From assembly GCA_012840225.1 (NCBI GenBank), contig DULU01000001.1, forward strand, positions 1-39,491: 39,491 bases of DNA, in the 5' to 3' direction. This document shows positions 1 to 7,527 of the stretch, in pieces. The first letter of the stretch is position 1; the number at the start of each line of letters is the position of its first letter. Source of the DNA: Bacillota bacterium (GTDB taxonomy: Bacteria; Bacillota; Limnochordia; DTU080). The notes under the pieces were generated by a model. It ran no database searches. It was not told where the DNA came from and was given only the letters and a program-made list of their open reading frames with translations. Made by a program: the position numbers and the translations under genes.

Positions 1-489
1 CGGTCTCTGCTGAGCTGGCCTTTTCCTTTTTGTGGCCCATTTTTTCTGATCACCCCTTTATGCCAATATTCAAAACCGCCCCTCATCTCTCGCCACATAT
101 CACTCTGTTGACACTCCCACCTCCGGCCACTCAGTGGACAGTTGAGCTTCCAGTCGCTCCATGGAATCCTCGGCTGCCTTCTCTAATTCCAGTTCACCCT
201 TCACCGCCGGGGCCAAGTTGGTTTTGCCGGATATGGCATATGAGAGGTGGTGAAATAACATTGATAATGTCGCAGCTGAAGGAGACCAAAACGCGGACTA
301 ATAGGTTCTACCTGGACCTTTCGTCCATTACATAATGTAATTGTCACATTACATAATGTAATTGAGCACTATTAATATTAAAGTCGTATTAAATACTTCC
401 TTTATAATTTTTGTTTTGGAGCGGCAGGATTCTAGTGGCAAGTGGAGAAACATGAAGGGAACGCTTGTGCGTAGGTGTCTTGAGAGGGA
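1..489. other. Gene-poor leader region
   Basis: No recognisable gene lies here. A plus-strand open frame at 30-335 is Pro-rich and has no ribosome binding site or family resemblance. On the minus strand, 261 down to 100 holds a 53-codon frame (ATG to TGA) whose C-terminal half is Glu/Leu-rich and reads like a short amphipathic helix. It has no Shine-Dalgarno sequence and could be the remnant of a decayed gene. The right half contains the twin palindromes at 327-362 and an AT-rich stretch with a TATAAT at 403-408, the likely promoter area for the gene starting at 499. Confidence 0.5.
327..362. promoter_or_regulatory. Twin 15-bp palindromic operator
   Basis: ATTACATAATGTAAT occurs at 327-341 and again, identically, at 348-362. 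Each copy is a perfect palindrome around a single central base. The start-to-start distance is 21 bp, two helical turns, so two dimers would bind the same DNA face. The sites lie 41 bp upstream of a TATAAT hexamer (403-408) and 137 bp before the start at 499. This geometry is typical of operators. The regulator is unknown; the downstream protein, which has winged-helix domains, could be autoregulatory (inference). Confidence 0.6.
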
Positions 490-498
490 GTGGGGACT

Positions 499-2262
499 AT
501 GGCATGCAAAATCACCGATGTTAACAAAGTGATATGGGTGCCGGCAGCTCTTTTTCAGGATAAATCATTGCTGGCCTCCGCAAAATTGGTCTGGCTCGCC
601 ATAGTCCTTGATATCTGGGATTTAAGCAACGACCTTGCCGTGCTTTTTTCCCCAGATAGAATAGCCGAACGGATCGGACTCTCCAAGCCGACTGTCAAGA
701 CAGCCCTTACTCAGCTTTTTAACCGAGGATGGTTGGTACAGCCGAAAACCCAGGGCAGCACGTCTGTTCACTCTGCCTCTTCCCAGACGCAGACCATACC
801 TCCGGCATATCATTTGCCACCAAGCAATCCACAGGCTCATATTCAAAATAACATTCCGCCTTACAACCAACCCTGCATTCTGCCAATCCAACCACCTTGC
901 CAGGCTCCGCCCCCCAATTCACAACTGCCAAATATGCAGCAACCACCGTCCATGCAGGCACAGGCAATGATGCCGCCTGCCTCAGCCTCATCGACCCAGC
1001 CACACCCTCTTCCTCCTAACAACAGCGCAAGTGGCCATGGTTATGCCCAGCATCCTCCCATACAAACCATACAGACTCCACCCCATACACACCCCAACAA
1101 CTACTCCCAAGGCTGGACCCAAGCACATGCTTATGCCCAGAGCCGAACCCAAGCATATCCCCTGCCCCAACCCCAGCTCCATCCACAGCCTCAGACACCT
1201 CCACAGTACCAGGCGCACCCGCAATTCCAGTCACACCCGCAATTCCAGCCACACCCGCAATTCCAGCCACACCCGCATTTTCAGGTTCAGCCTCAGCCTC
1301 AATTCCAGCCTCAACCGCAGTTCCAGCCTCACCTGCAATATCAAACTCAGCCGCAGTTCCAGCCCCACCCGCAGGGACGGGTCCCGAGCGAGGCTGAGAT
1401 AGATGCTCAGATAGCTATGATCAAGGCAAAAATTCAAAAGGAGGCTGAAGAAAAGCGTCGGGCTTTGGTGGAATCGATCCTGGCCCCAAATTACCGCTAT
1501 AGCTATATGGTCGTAATACCGGTCGATTTACTCACCGCCACACACATAAGCCCGCAAGCCAGAGTGATTTATGGCTCCTTGCAGACCTTGCCCGGATACT
1601 ATAAAAAGCAGCTGAAGGGCTATCATACATACACCAAAATAGCCAAGCTTCTGAAATTGAATGTCAAGACGGTACGCCGGGCTTTATTCAAGCTGCAGGA
1701 TGAAGAGTGGATAGTCATCCAGACCTTGAAAAAGACGAAAAACAAGCTGTTTATTAATGGTAATCCGGTGTGGATCAAAAGAAGAAAGGCGGAACACAAC
1801 CTATATAGAGCTAAATACCGTGGCGAAGCTCTGATGCGGGAGGCTCTAAACCTGGTCCTGGAGTGGGATAACGGCGTCGACAATGCCACACCGGATTATC
1901 TGAAGAATCCTTATACGCATGAGCAGATGCATTTCGACCGCCACTATGAAAAGCAGAATGTGGCGTTCGAGTTCAACGGAGAGCAGCATTATCGTGCCAC
2001 CAAAATGTATAACAATTCGGTCGTCGCCAAGCAGAAGCAGCTGGATAGGATCAAACAGAAAATATGCACCGAAAGAAACATAACGCTCCTGATCTTCAGG
2101 CGTGAGGAACTGAGCCTGACCTATATCATAGAGAAGATAAAACAGGTTATCCCATGGGCGCCTTTGCGTGACCTGACAGGTTACGATGACCTGATTAATT
2201 TCCTGGAAACTGAGTTGGAGAATTACCGGAAATGGAAAATCGCCGAACAGTCACAAAAGTAA
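499..2262 (+). CDS. Two-winged-helix protein with Pro/Gln-rich linker and C-terminal VSR-like nuclease domain
   Basis: Not a named family that I recognise. An N-terminal helix-turn-helix domain (about residues 25-80) is followed by about 200 residues of Pro/Gln/His-rich repeats. A second winged-helix domain follows (nt about 1500-1780, with an AKLLKLNVKTVRRALFKL-type recognition helix). The C-terminal segment (nt 1900-2150) has D-x(n)-AFEFNGEQHY, then a D-R-I-K helix and a hydrophobic strand. This pattern is seen in VSR/homing-endonuclease-like PD-(D/E)XK proteins. ATG at 499 is preferred over GTG at 490 because AGGGAG at 485-490 is spaced 8 nt from it. The gene is monocistronic and convergent with the BMC operon. 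It could be a replication- or mobile-element-type protein, a regulator, or a defence or homing nuclease. Confidence 0.6.
   Translation: MACKITDVNKVIWVPAALFQDKSLLASAKLVWLAIVLDIWDLSNDLAVLFSPDRIAERIGLSKPTVKTALTQLFNRGWLVQPKTQGSTSVHSASSQTQTIPPAYHLPPSNPQAHIQNNIPPYNQPCILPIQPPCQAPPPNSQLPNMQQPPSMQAQAMMPPASASSTQPHPLPPNNSASGHGYAQHPPIQTIQTPPHTHPNNYSQGWTQAHAYAQSRTQAYPLPQPQLHPQPQTPPQYQAHPQFQSHPQFQPHPQFQPHPHFQVQPQPQFQPQPQFQPHLQYQTQPQFQPHPQGRVPSEAEIDAQIAMIKAKIQKEAEEKRRALVESILAPNYRYSYMVVIPVDLLTATHISPQARVIYGSLQTLPGYYKKQLKGYHTYTKIAKLLKLNVKTVRRALFKLQDEEWIVIQTLKKTKNKLFINGNPVWIKRRKAEHNLYRAKYRGEALMREALNLVLEWDNGVDNATPDYLKNPYTHEQMHFDRHYEKQNVAFEFNGEQHYRATKMYNNSVVAKQKQLDRIKQKICTERNITLLIFRREELSLTYIIEKIKQVIPWAPLRDLTGYDDLINFLETELENYRKWKIAEQSQK
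1216..1380 (+). repeat. In-frame 18-bp repeats encoding a Pro/Gln/Phe tract
   Basis: Three near-identical 18-bp units (1216-1233, 1234-1251, 1252-1269; consensus CACCCGCAATTCCAGCCA) are followed by a degenerate unit at 1270-1287 and more diverged copies to about 1380. They encode His-Pro-Gln-Phe-Gln type hexapeptides in the linker between the two winged-helix domains. The unit length keeps the frame open, so copy number could vary without inactivating the protein. Confidence 0.8.
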
Positions 2263-2382
2263 GGTGAAAGGAGTTTTGGATACTCCCCTATATGAGCGAG
2301 CATACGGTTTTGCAGCTCGTCTGCAATTAGCTCCAGCCGGCCAACCCTTTGTCGCTCCGGCCGCCACCGGCTGCGGCCGCTA

Positions 2383-2997
2383 CTAGCTCAGCAGGGCTTC
2401 CCAGACGGAGTGGTGGGGGTTGGGCAGAAGCTGAACAGTGCATATACCGCCGTTGCTGGTGATGGCGCTTTCGGCAGCTTTGAGGGCGGTCTCGACAGCG
2501 GTCACTGTACCTGTAAGATAAGCTATCCCTTTTCCGGCGAGGCCTTGAGCCAAGCGCAGATCGATCACTTCGACGGGAGCTGCTTTAACCGCAGCGTCGG
2601 CGCCGTTGATGGCCCCGGCGGCGGTGAAGGTTTCTATTATGCCCAGCGCCCCGCCCTTTTTCATATGCGGGTCGGGACCTCTGAAGGCCTGGAGGACGGC
2701 GGTGGAAATCCGGCCTAATACGCCGCCGTCGATTAAGCAGCCGGCGCATACCTGCTCCGCCCGGCGATATGCCTCATGGACGGCGGCCAACTCGCCGGTG
2801 AAGATTAACAGAAACTTCCCGGGACAAATAGTGTCCCCTTTTAGCAACTTGGTGGGTGAGGTTTTTAATATGGCGTCGGCGGCAGCGAAGCCGGCGGCGG
2901 GCCCGGACAATTCCAGCAAACCCAGGGCTATATGCTTAGATTCGGATTTAGCCATAGTATTAGTATTGGTTTTGGCTTCAGCTTTAGCTTCAGTCAC
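2383..2997 (-). CDS. BMC-T shell protein, PduT-like with Cys pore
   Basis: A tandem BMC-domain (pseudohexameric trimer) shell protein. The first BMC domain spans about residues 22-105 and the second about 115-203. It keeps the TICPGKF motif (Cys58), which in PduT provides the Cys ligand for a [4Fe-4S] cluster at the trimer three-fold axis, so it probably conducts electrons across the shell. The GTG start at 2997 overlaps the stop of the pduS-like gene by 8 nt, so translation is coupled. About 20 N-terminal residues (Thr/Glu/Ala/Lys/Asn-rich, simple-sequence) precede the first domain and are absent from typical PduT. ATG at 2955 is an alternative start but lacks a ribosome binding site. This is the last gene of the minus-strand shell operon. 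Confidence 0.9.
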   Translation of the reverse strand: MTEAKAEAKTNTNTMAKSESKHIALGLLELSGPAAGFAAADAILKTSPTKLLKGDTICPGKFLLIFTGELAAVHEAYRRAEQVCAGCLIDGGVLGRISTAVLQAFRGPDPHMKKGGALGIIETFTAAGAINGADAAVKAAPVEVIDLRLAQGLAGKGIAYLTGTVTAVETALKAAESAITSNGGICTVQLLPNPHHSVWEALLS

Positions 2998-4414
2998 GGC
3001 TGATCACCACTTCCCCTGCGGCATTGATCGCAGTGACCTTGCCGCTGATGCTGGCATGATGGCGGGCACCAAGCGCTCCGGACGGGATCTCCGCCACCAC
3101 CCGACCGCGCTCCACCTGCTCACCTACCTGGACTACCGGTGTAGCCGGCGCCCCGGCATTCTGTTTGAGAGGGATGCGCACCTCCGCAGGCCGGAGCAGT
3201 AGATCCAGATCTTCGACCAGCGGGGCGGCGACATCATAAGCAGTCAACCCCAACCGCCAGATCAGCCGGCTGGTAGGCACCCTGTGTTCGGCTATGGCCG
3301 ACCTGGGGGTGTCGGCGTCATGGTGCGGATTTTTCACCCCAGCCGCTGCCAGCCTATTTTTGACCGTTTTATATAACAGCCTTGGCGACAGGCTGGCTGT
3401 ACAGGCAAAATGCTCGCATACGCCGCATTCGCTGCACAGGAAGGCGGTGGTCCAGGCAGTGGTGTCCCCTATCAAGCCGTAACCCGCCGCCCGCATCATC
3501 ATATGCGGCGCCAGGCTGTGTCCCAGTAAATATCTTGGGCATAAATCCGTACACTGTCGGCACTGGCAGCAGGAGGACGCCGCCCGGCTGAAAGCGGCTG
3601 TGGCCGGCTGCTTCATCTTCCGCACCAAGGGATGATCTCCCGGCAAGACGATCAGGCCTTTGGTCAGTTTACTAACCGGAGTATCCAAGGTGGCCAGGAG
3701 GCTGCCCATCATCGGCCCGCCGTGGATTATGGCTACATTATTGGTAGTATTATCGCCATCGCCATCGCCATGGCCAACATGGCTGCCATCATCACCGTCT
3801 GCGGATATGCCGCCGGCGGCCTTTATCAACTCCCGCACCGGGGTCCCGATGGCGGCTCGCACCGTGATGGGCTGCCGTACCGCTCCCGTCACCGTCACAT
3901 AGGTGTCGACCACCGGGACCCCTTTGACAGCCTGGTGTATGTTCCACAAGGTCTCCACATTGACCACGACGGCTCCCACATGTAAAGGCAGCCCTCCTTC
4001 CGGCACTGCCTTTCCGGTCACCTCATATACCAGGAGCTGTTCGTCGCCGGCAGGATAATAATCTCCTAAGATGGCAAGCTGAATGGGGTTGGGTGGAGAT
4101 GTGGACATGGAGGCTGAGGCAATGGCGGCGGAGAGGGCCTCACATGCGGCTTGATTCTTCTTTTTGACGGCGAAGACCCCTCTTTTGGCACCGATGGTCG
4201 ATACGCACAAGGCCAAAGTCTCCACCAACTCGGCGGCGTGCATTTTGATCAGCTCCTGATCTACCCGGAGAAGAGGCTCGCACTCCGCCCCGTTGACTAT
4301 GACGGTATCCAGGTTGCCCCGCACGTCGAGCTTGACATGGGTGGGAAAGCCGGCGCCTCCCGCACCCACCACACCTGCCTGCCTTACGACCTCAATCAAA
4401 CTTCGCAAATCCAT
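2990..4414 (-). CDS. PduS/RnfC-like flavo-iron-sulfur oxidoreductase
   Basis: 474 residues, RnfC-like. The N-terminal half carries the Gly-rich nucleotide-binding region (VGAGGAGFPTH at about 14-26) and an NGAECEP motif (41-47). An SLBB-like segment follows. Two ferredoxin motifs are visible: C282-x2-C285-x2-C288-x3-CP292 and C327-x2-C330-x2-C333-x4-C338. In the Pdu system PduS oxidises NADH and reduces cobalamin, and it partners with PduT. Here no B12 enzyme is in the window, so electron export or NAD+ regeneration is a more likely role (inference). A 24-residue Gly/Asp/His-rich insertion (about 204-227) interrupts the conserved core. The gene lies 35 nt after pduL and overlaps the downstream PduT-like gene. 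Confidence 0.88.
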   Translation of the reverse strand: MDLRSLIEVVRQAGVVGAGGAGFPTHVKLDVRGNLDTVIVNGAECEPLLRVDQELIKMHAAELVETLALCVSTIGAKRGVFAVKKKNQAACEALSAAIASASMSTSPPNPIQLAILGDYYPAGDEQLLVYEVTGKAVPEGGLPLHVGAVVVNVETLWNIHQAVKGVPVVDTYVTVTGAVRQPITVRAAIGTPVRELIKAAGGISADGDDGSHVGHGDGDGDNTTNNVAIIHGGPMMGSLLATLDTPVSKLTKGLIVLPGDHPLVRKMKQPATAAFSRAASSCCQCRQCTDLCPRYLLGHSLAPHMMMRAAGYGLIGDTTAWTTAFLCSECGVCEHFACTASLSPRLLYKTVKNRLAAAGVKNPHHDADTPRSAIAEHRVPTSRLIWRLGLTAYDVAAPLVEDLDLLLRPAEVRIPLKQNAGAPATPVVQVGEQVERGRVVAEIPSGALGARHHASISGKVTAINAAGEVVISRD

Positions 4415-4449
4415 AGCCCATTCATCGCTTTCATCTTCATCCGCAGTCT

Positions 4450-5133
4450 TTACCGGGCTGGGGGAATGACGATCCGGGCCGCGGCACCGCAGGTAATCCC
4501 GGCGGCATTGGCATCATCGGTATCCAGATGCATGTTCAGGACCCAGCCTTCCTTCACCCGCACCTGCACCTGATGGAACACCAGGCTTTTCTCGCCGGTC
4601 ACTTCCACCGACACTAGGTCTTGATCCTTTACCCCGAACCGCCCGGCGTCGGCAGGAGACATGTGTATGTGCCTGTTGGCGATGATACAACCTTGGGGTA
4701 AGGAGAGAACCCCCTTCGGCCCGATCAGCGTGATCGGTGCTGAACCGGCCAGATCACCGGAACAACGGACCGGCGGATTAAGGCCTAGCACAACAGCGTC
4801 GGTGCGGGCTATCTCTACCTGGGTCTCCTTGCGGCATGGGCCGAGAATACGCACGTTTTCAATCGTGCGCATGCGGGGGCCGACCAACGCCACCACTTCC
4901 TCGGCGGCGAATTCTCCCGGTTGCAATAGATTCCGCTGCACGGTTAGGGTGTGACCGGGGCCATAGAGCAGTTCCAGGTGTTCGGCAGTTATATGAACAT
5001 GCCTGACCGATACACCTACCGGTATTTCCAGGGGATCACGTTCCGCCCTGTACCGCTCAAGCAGCTTGCTCATTACCCTGGCTGATATTTCCTCTATCAG
5101 CCGGTTTTCATCTACTCTCACTCCCACTCCCAC
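4450..5133 (-). CDS. pduL: Phosphate propanoyltransferase PduL (BMC phosphotransacylase)
   Basis: It converts acyl-CoA plus phosphate to acyl-phosphate inside the compartment and so recycles CoA. The likely substrate here is lactyl-CoA. The Zn-binding His motifs are present: VRHVH (H45, H47), NRHIH (H155, H157) and MHLDTDDAN (H202). Residues about 8-30 form a predicted amphipathic helix before a short linker, matching the N-terminal encapsulation peptide seen in PduL. Length (about 227 residues) is normal. GTG codons at 5133, 5127 and 5121 in a GGGAGT repeat are all possible starts. It sits between the BMC-H pair and the pduS-like gene. Confidence 0.93.
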   Translation of the reverse strand: MGVGVRVDENRLIEEISARVMSKLLERYRAERDPLEIPVGVSVRHVHITAEHLELLYGPGHTLTVQRNLLQPGEFAAEEVVALVGPRMRTIENVRILGPCRKETQVEIARTDAVVLGLNPPVRCSGDLAGSAPITLIGPKGVLSLPQGCIIANRHIHMSPADAGRFGVKDQDLVSVEVTGEKSLVFHQVQVRVKEGWVLNMHLDTDDANAAGITCGAAARIVIPPAR

Positions 5134-5171
5134 TCCGACACCTTCCGTTTACCATAAATCTGTCTTCAGGT

Positions 5172-5450
5172 CTACTTCTCATCCTTAAAGAACACTTCGG
5201 CAGTGCTGTTGTCCGGACGAGGAATGATGTGCTGGCTGATAACTTCGCCAACCCGGCCGGCTGCCGCACTGCCGGCATCCACAGCCGCCCTGACGGCACC
5301 CACATCTCCGCTCACGATGACGCAGACCAAGCCGCTACCTACTTTTTCATATCCCACCAGGCGGACGTTAGCCGCTTTCACCATGGCGTCGGCGGCCTCG
5401 ATAGCTGCTACCAAACCTTTGGTTTCAATAAAACCCAATGCCTCTCCCAT
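5172..5450 (-). CDS. BMC-H hexameric shell protein (PduA/PduJ-like), copy 2
   Basis: 92 residues covering one complete BMC domain. It begins with [12 protein letters not shown], has the [11 protein letters not shown] segment and the pore-loop motif KVGSGL, and ends with HIIPRP. The hexamer forms flat shell facets and the Gly-Ser pore passes small polar metabolites such as lactaldehyde or propanediol (family knowledge). It is about 80% identical by eye to the BMC-H 57 nt upstream in the operon, which points to tandem duplication. The C-terminal tail is acidic and diverges from the other copy. The ribosome binding site is weak (AGGTG). Confidence 0.96.
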   Translation of the reverse strand: MGEALGFIETKGLVAAIEAADAMVKAANVRLVGYEKVGSGLVCVIVSGDVGAVRAAVDAGSAAAGRVGEVISQHIIPRPDNSTAEVFFKDEK

Positions 5451-5506
5451 AAATGCACCTGCTTCCGGTTTATTAATTTTCCAGCTCTTGCTACTCTACT
5501 CAACCT

Positions 5507-5779
5507 TTACTTGTTCAAAAAGCATTTTTCGATATCGGCGTGGGGGCGAGGAATGATATGGGCAGCCACTACTTCGCCCACCCTTTGCGCTGCGGCGGCT
5601 CCGGCTTCTACGGCCGCTTTTACTGCTCCGACATCGCTCCTCACCATCACGCATACCAAGCCGCTACCTATCTTTTCATAACCGATCAGGCGGACGTTGG
5701 CCGCTTTCACCATGGCGTCGGCGGCTTCCACCGCTGCCGTCAATCCTCTGGTCTCCACCAATCCCAATGCTTCTCCCAT
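5507..5779 (-). CDS. BMC-H hexameric shell protein (PduA/PduJ-like), copy 1
   Basis: 90 residues, a single BMC domain with pore-loop motif KIGSGL and the conserved HIIPRPH end. It is preceded by a strong AGGAGG ribosome binding site, stronger than that of its duplicate downstream, so it may be the more abundant facet protein (inference). The tail after the domain (about residues 80-90) contains a Cys and Lys and differs from that of copy 2. It is transcribed after the three pentamer genes and before the second hexamer gene. Confidence 0.96.
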   Translation of the reverse strand: MGEALGLVETRGLTAAVEAADAMVKAANVRLIGYEKIGSGLVCVMVRSDVGAVKAAVEAGAAAAQRVGEVVAAHIIPRPHADIEKCFLNK

Positions 5780-5809
5780 AGTAATTCCTCCTCGTTATAA
5801 ACTCTCGCT

Positions 5810-6160
5810 TTACTTCACCGTGTGTTGCGGCTGCGATTTAGTCATATATTGGTTTGTGTCCTCTTCCCTGTCGACAATGGCCATCACCCAGGTGCTGATG
5901 GGAGCCCGGTCCAATCCGTAAGAGGCGCCCAATCCAGGGGGACCGCCCGCTATCACTACATCTCCAGGTCCGGCGCCGACGCAATCGACAGCCAGATTAT
6001 ATTCTTTGCCCCCGGTGCCGGAGCCGGCAGCACCCCCGCCGCCCGCTCCGCCGCCGCCCTCGAGGGAAGAGAGCGGTTTGATGAGGAGCAACGCCTTGCC
6101 GGTCAGGGATTCATGCTTTATGGAGCAGACAACCGGAGCTATCACTTTTGCCAGAAACAA
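5810..6160 (-). CDS. EutN/CcmL pentameric vertex protein, copy 3
   Basis: A BMC-P protein that caps shell vertices. The TTG start at 6160 gives MFLAKVIAPVVCS, which matches the family N-terminus and the sister protein at 6829; GGGGTG lies about 7 nt upstream. An upstream ATG at 6247 would add 29 residues with no family match and overlap the previous gene. The domain includes LTGKALLLIKPL, a DCVGAGPGDVVIAGG core and a C-terminal VDRE segment. Odd feature: a Gly/Ala-only insertion of about 15 residues (nt about 6010-6062) replaces the short loop after the second strand. About 116 residues, longer than the usual 85-100 because of this insertion. Confidence 0.88.
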   Translation of the reverse strand: MFLAKVIAPVVCSIKHESLTGKALLLIKPLSSLEGGGGAGGGGAAGSGTGGKEYNLAVDCVGAGPGDVVIAGGPPGLGASYGLDRAPISTWVMAIVDREEDTNQYMTKSQPQHTVK

Positions 6161-6230
6161 GCTATACACCCCGCAATGGGAACCGGACGACCTATAGAAC
6201 TCCCGCTCCGTCCCGGCGCCAACTACCTCA

Positions 6231-6530
6231 CTATCCTTCCATCGCACTCGCCATCAGCAGCTGCTGGATGGAGCTTTCATCAACTATGCCGATGATGCTG
6301 GCGTCGACCGGCACACCGTCCCTGGCGAAAGCCAGGGGAGCATCGCCTTTATGCACCACCACCACCGTGTCGCCCCGCCCGGCCTGGCCGGTACCGTCGG
6401 CGGCGATATATAAAGGTCCATCGGCTCTCAAGGCGGCATCCAAAGGCTGCATAACCATGAGCTTGATCCCCTGCAGAGCCGCCTCTTTTTGCACACAGAC
6501 CACTGTGCCTACCACTCGGGCTATTTTCAT
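6231..6530 (-). CDS. EutN/CcmL pentameric vertex protein, copy 2
   Basis: 99 residues, one BMC-P domain. It starts MKIARVVGTVVCVQK, contains GIKLMVMQPLD, a GTGQAGRGDTVVVV core and an IIGIVDE end. The ATG overlaps the stop of the preceding pentamer gene (ATGA at 6527-6530), so translation is coupled. Together with copies 1 and 3 it gives three diverged BMC-P proteins, as in several aldolase-type loci. The three are clearly paralogous but not recent copies. Confidence 0.93.
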   Translation of the reverse strand: MKIARVVGTVVCVQKEAALQGIKLMVMQPLDAALRADGPLYIAADGTGQAGRGDTVVVVHKGDAPLAFARDGVPVDASIIGIVDESSIQQLLMASAMEG

Positions 6531-6829
6531 AGGCCGGCATTCCCCTTATATACCATCCGGCCCGCCACTTCCACATTATCGACAATGGCCACGATGGTGG
6601 CATCGGTAGGAGCGCTGCGAGTAAGGGTGGTGTTGCGGGCGGAGCTGCCGGTGACCACCATAACCACGCTGCCTTCGCCGGCACCTACGCTGTCCACGGC
6701 AATCAGGGGTTTCCCTTCAGGCTGTAAGGTCTCCACATTCACAGGCTGCACGACGAGCATTTTCAGCCCGACGAGGTTTTTGTCTTTCTGCGTGGATACC
6801 ATTGATCCTAATACCTTTGCCAGGAACAC
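6527..6829 (-). CDS. EutN/CcmL pentameric vertex protein, copy 1
   Basis: About 100 residues, BMC-P fold: MFLAKVLGSMVSTQK at the start, GLKMLVVQPVN, a SVGAGEGSVVMVV core and a VAIVDNVEV end. GTG at 6829 is preferred because it gives the same MFLAKV start as copy 3 and has GGGGGAA about 7 nt upstream; a TTG three bases earlier (6832) is also open. It lies 27 nt after the PduT-like trimer gene and has a 4-nt overlap with the next pentamer gene. Confidence 0.93.
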   Translation of the reverse strand: MFLAKVLGSMVSTQKDKNLVGLKMLVVQPVNVETLQPEGKPLIAVDSVGAGEGSVVMVVTGSSARNTTLTRSAPTDATIVAIVDNVEVAGRMVYKGNAGL

Positions 6830-6855
6830 CAATCTTCCCCCTCATATTTCTACAC

Positions 6856-7521
6856 CTACACCAGAGCCCACAATTCCGGATGGGGATGCGGGATGATGCG
6901 CAGGTCGGCCAGCATGTCGCCTATACTTTTCATGGCGGCCTGTCCGGCTTCCCGCAGATCGGCCACCTTGCCGCCGGCGACGATCAGTCCCTTGCCGCTC
7001 AAGCCCGAAGCCATCCTGATGCGCAGCAGGGTGATGGAGGCTGCCTTAGCCATGGCATCCGCCGCTTCCAGCACCGAGGCAACACTGTAGGTCTCCACAA
7101 GAGCCAGCCCGCAGTCCATATAGTTTGGGGAGAGCGGGGTTACTCCTGTCATGGCCGGCCACAGGCTGTTGTGCACCGCCGGCAAAAAGAGGCTGGTGAT
7201 CAGCATCCCGCCGGCTTCACCTGTCTGGTCGGTTGCCGTGGCCTCTGTCATTGTCATTGCCTCAGCCTTTACCTCTGCATCTGTAATCGCCTTGGCGGCT
7301 GCAATGGCCGTCTGCACGGCAGCAGCACTTCCATATATAAATAAAAGCATTTTGCCGGGGCAGACAAACCTGCCGTATGTTTCCCGGAGCGGCGCGCTTT
7401 TCGCCGCCAGATCAAGCAGCCGACACCCAAATGCCTCTCCCTTCACTTCCAGCAGACCCAGGGCGTCGGCGGCTTTTCTCTTTGTTTGTGGTTGTGCGGC
7501 ATCCGCATCCATCATGATCAT
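6856..7521 (-). CDS. BMC-T shell protein, second PduT-like trimer with Cys pore
   Basis: A tandem BMC-domain protein of about 221 residues. The first domain (about 18-125) has the FVCPGKM motif with Cys54 at the position of the PduT cluster ligand. The second domain (about 133-220) starts CGLALVETYS and ends IIPHPHPELWAL. The first domain carries an insertion of about 25 residues rich in Ala/Glu/Thr/Met (nt about 7205-7285) between two strands, encoded by short imperfect repeats. It is only distantly similar to the trimer at 2383-2997, so this is an old duplication. It starts 6 nt after the upstream stop; ATGs at 7521, 7515 and 7512 are all possible. Confidence 0.9.
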   Translation of the reverse strand: MIMMDADAAQPQTKRKAADALGLLEVKGEAFGCRLLDLAAKSAPLRETYGRFVCPGKMLLFIYGSAAAVQTAIAAAKAITDAEVKAEAMTMTEATATDQTGEAGGMLITSLFLPAVHNSLWPAMTGVTPLSPNYMDCGLALVETYSVASVLEAADAMAKAASITLLRIRMASGLSGKGLIVAGGKVADLREAGQAAMKSIGDMLADLRIIPHPHPELWALV

Positions 7522-7527
7522 AATGCC

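Noticed and set aside
30-335. 101-codon plus-strand frame at the window start
   Set aside because: Pro-rich, no ribosome binding site, no family resemblance, and its 3' end runs into the twin palindromes.
2334-2373. CAGCCGG/CCGGCTG hairpin between the two convergent genes, as a terminator
   Set aside because: The loop is 26 nt and no T run follows on either strand.
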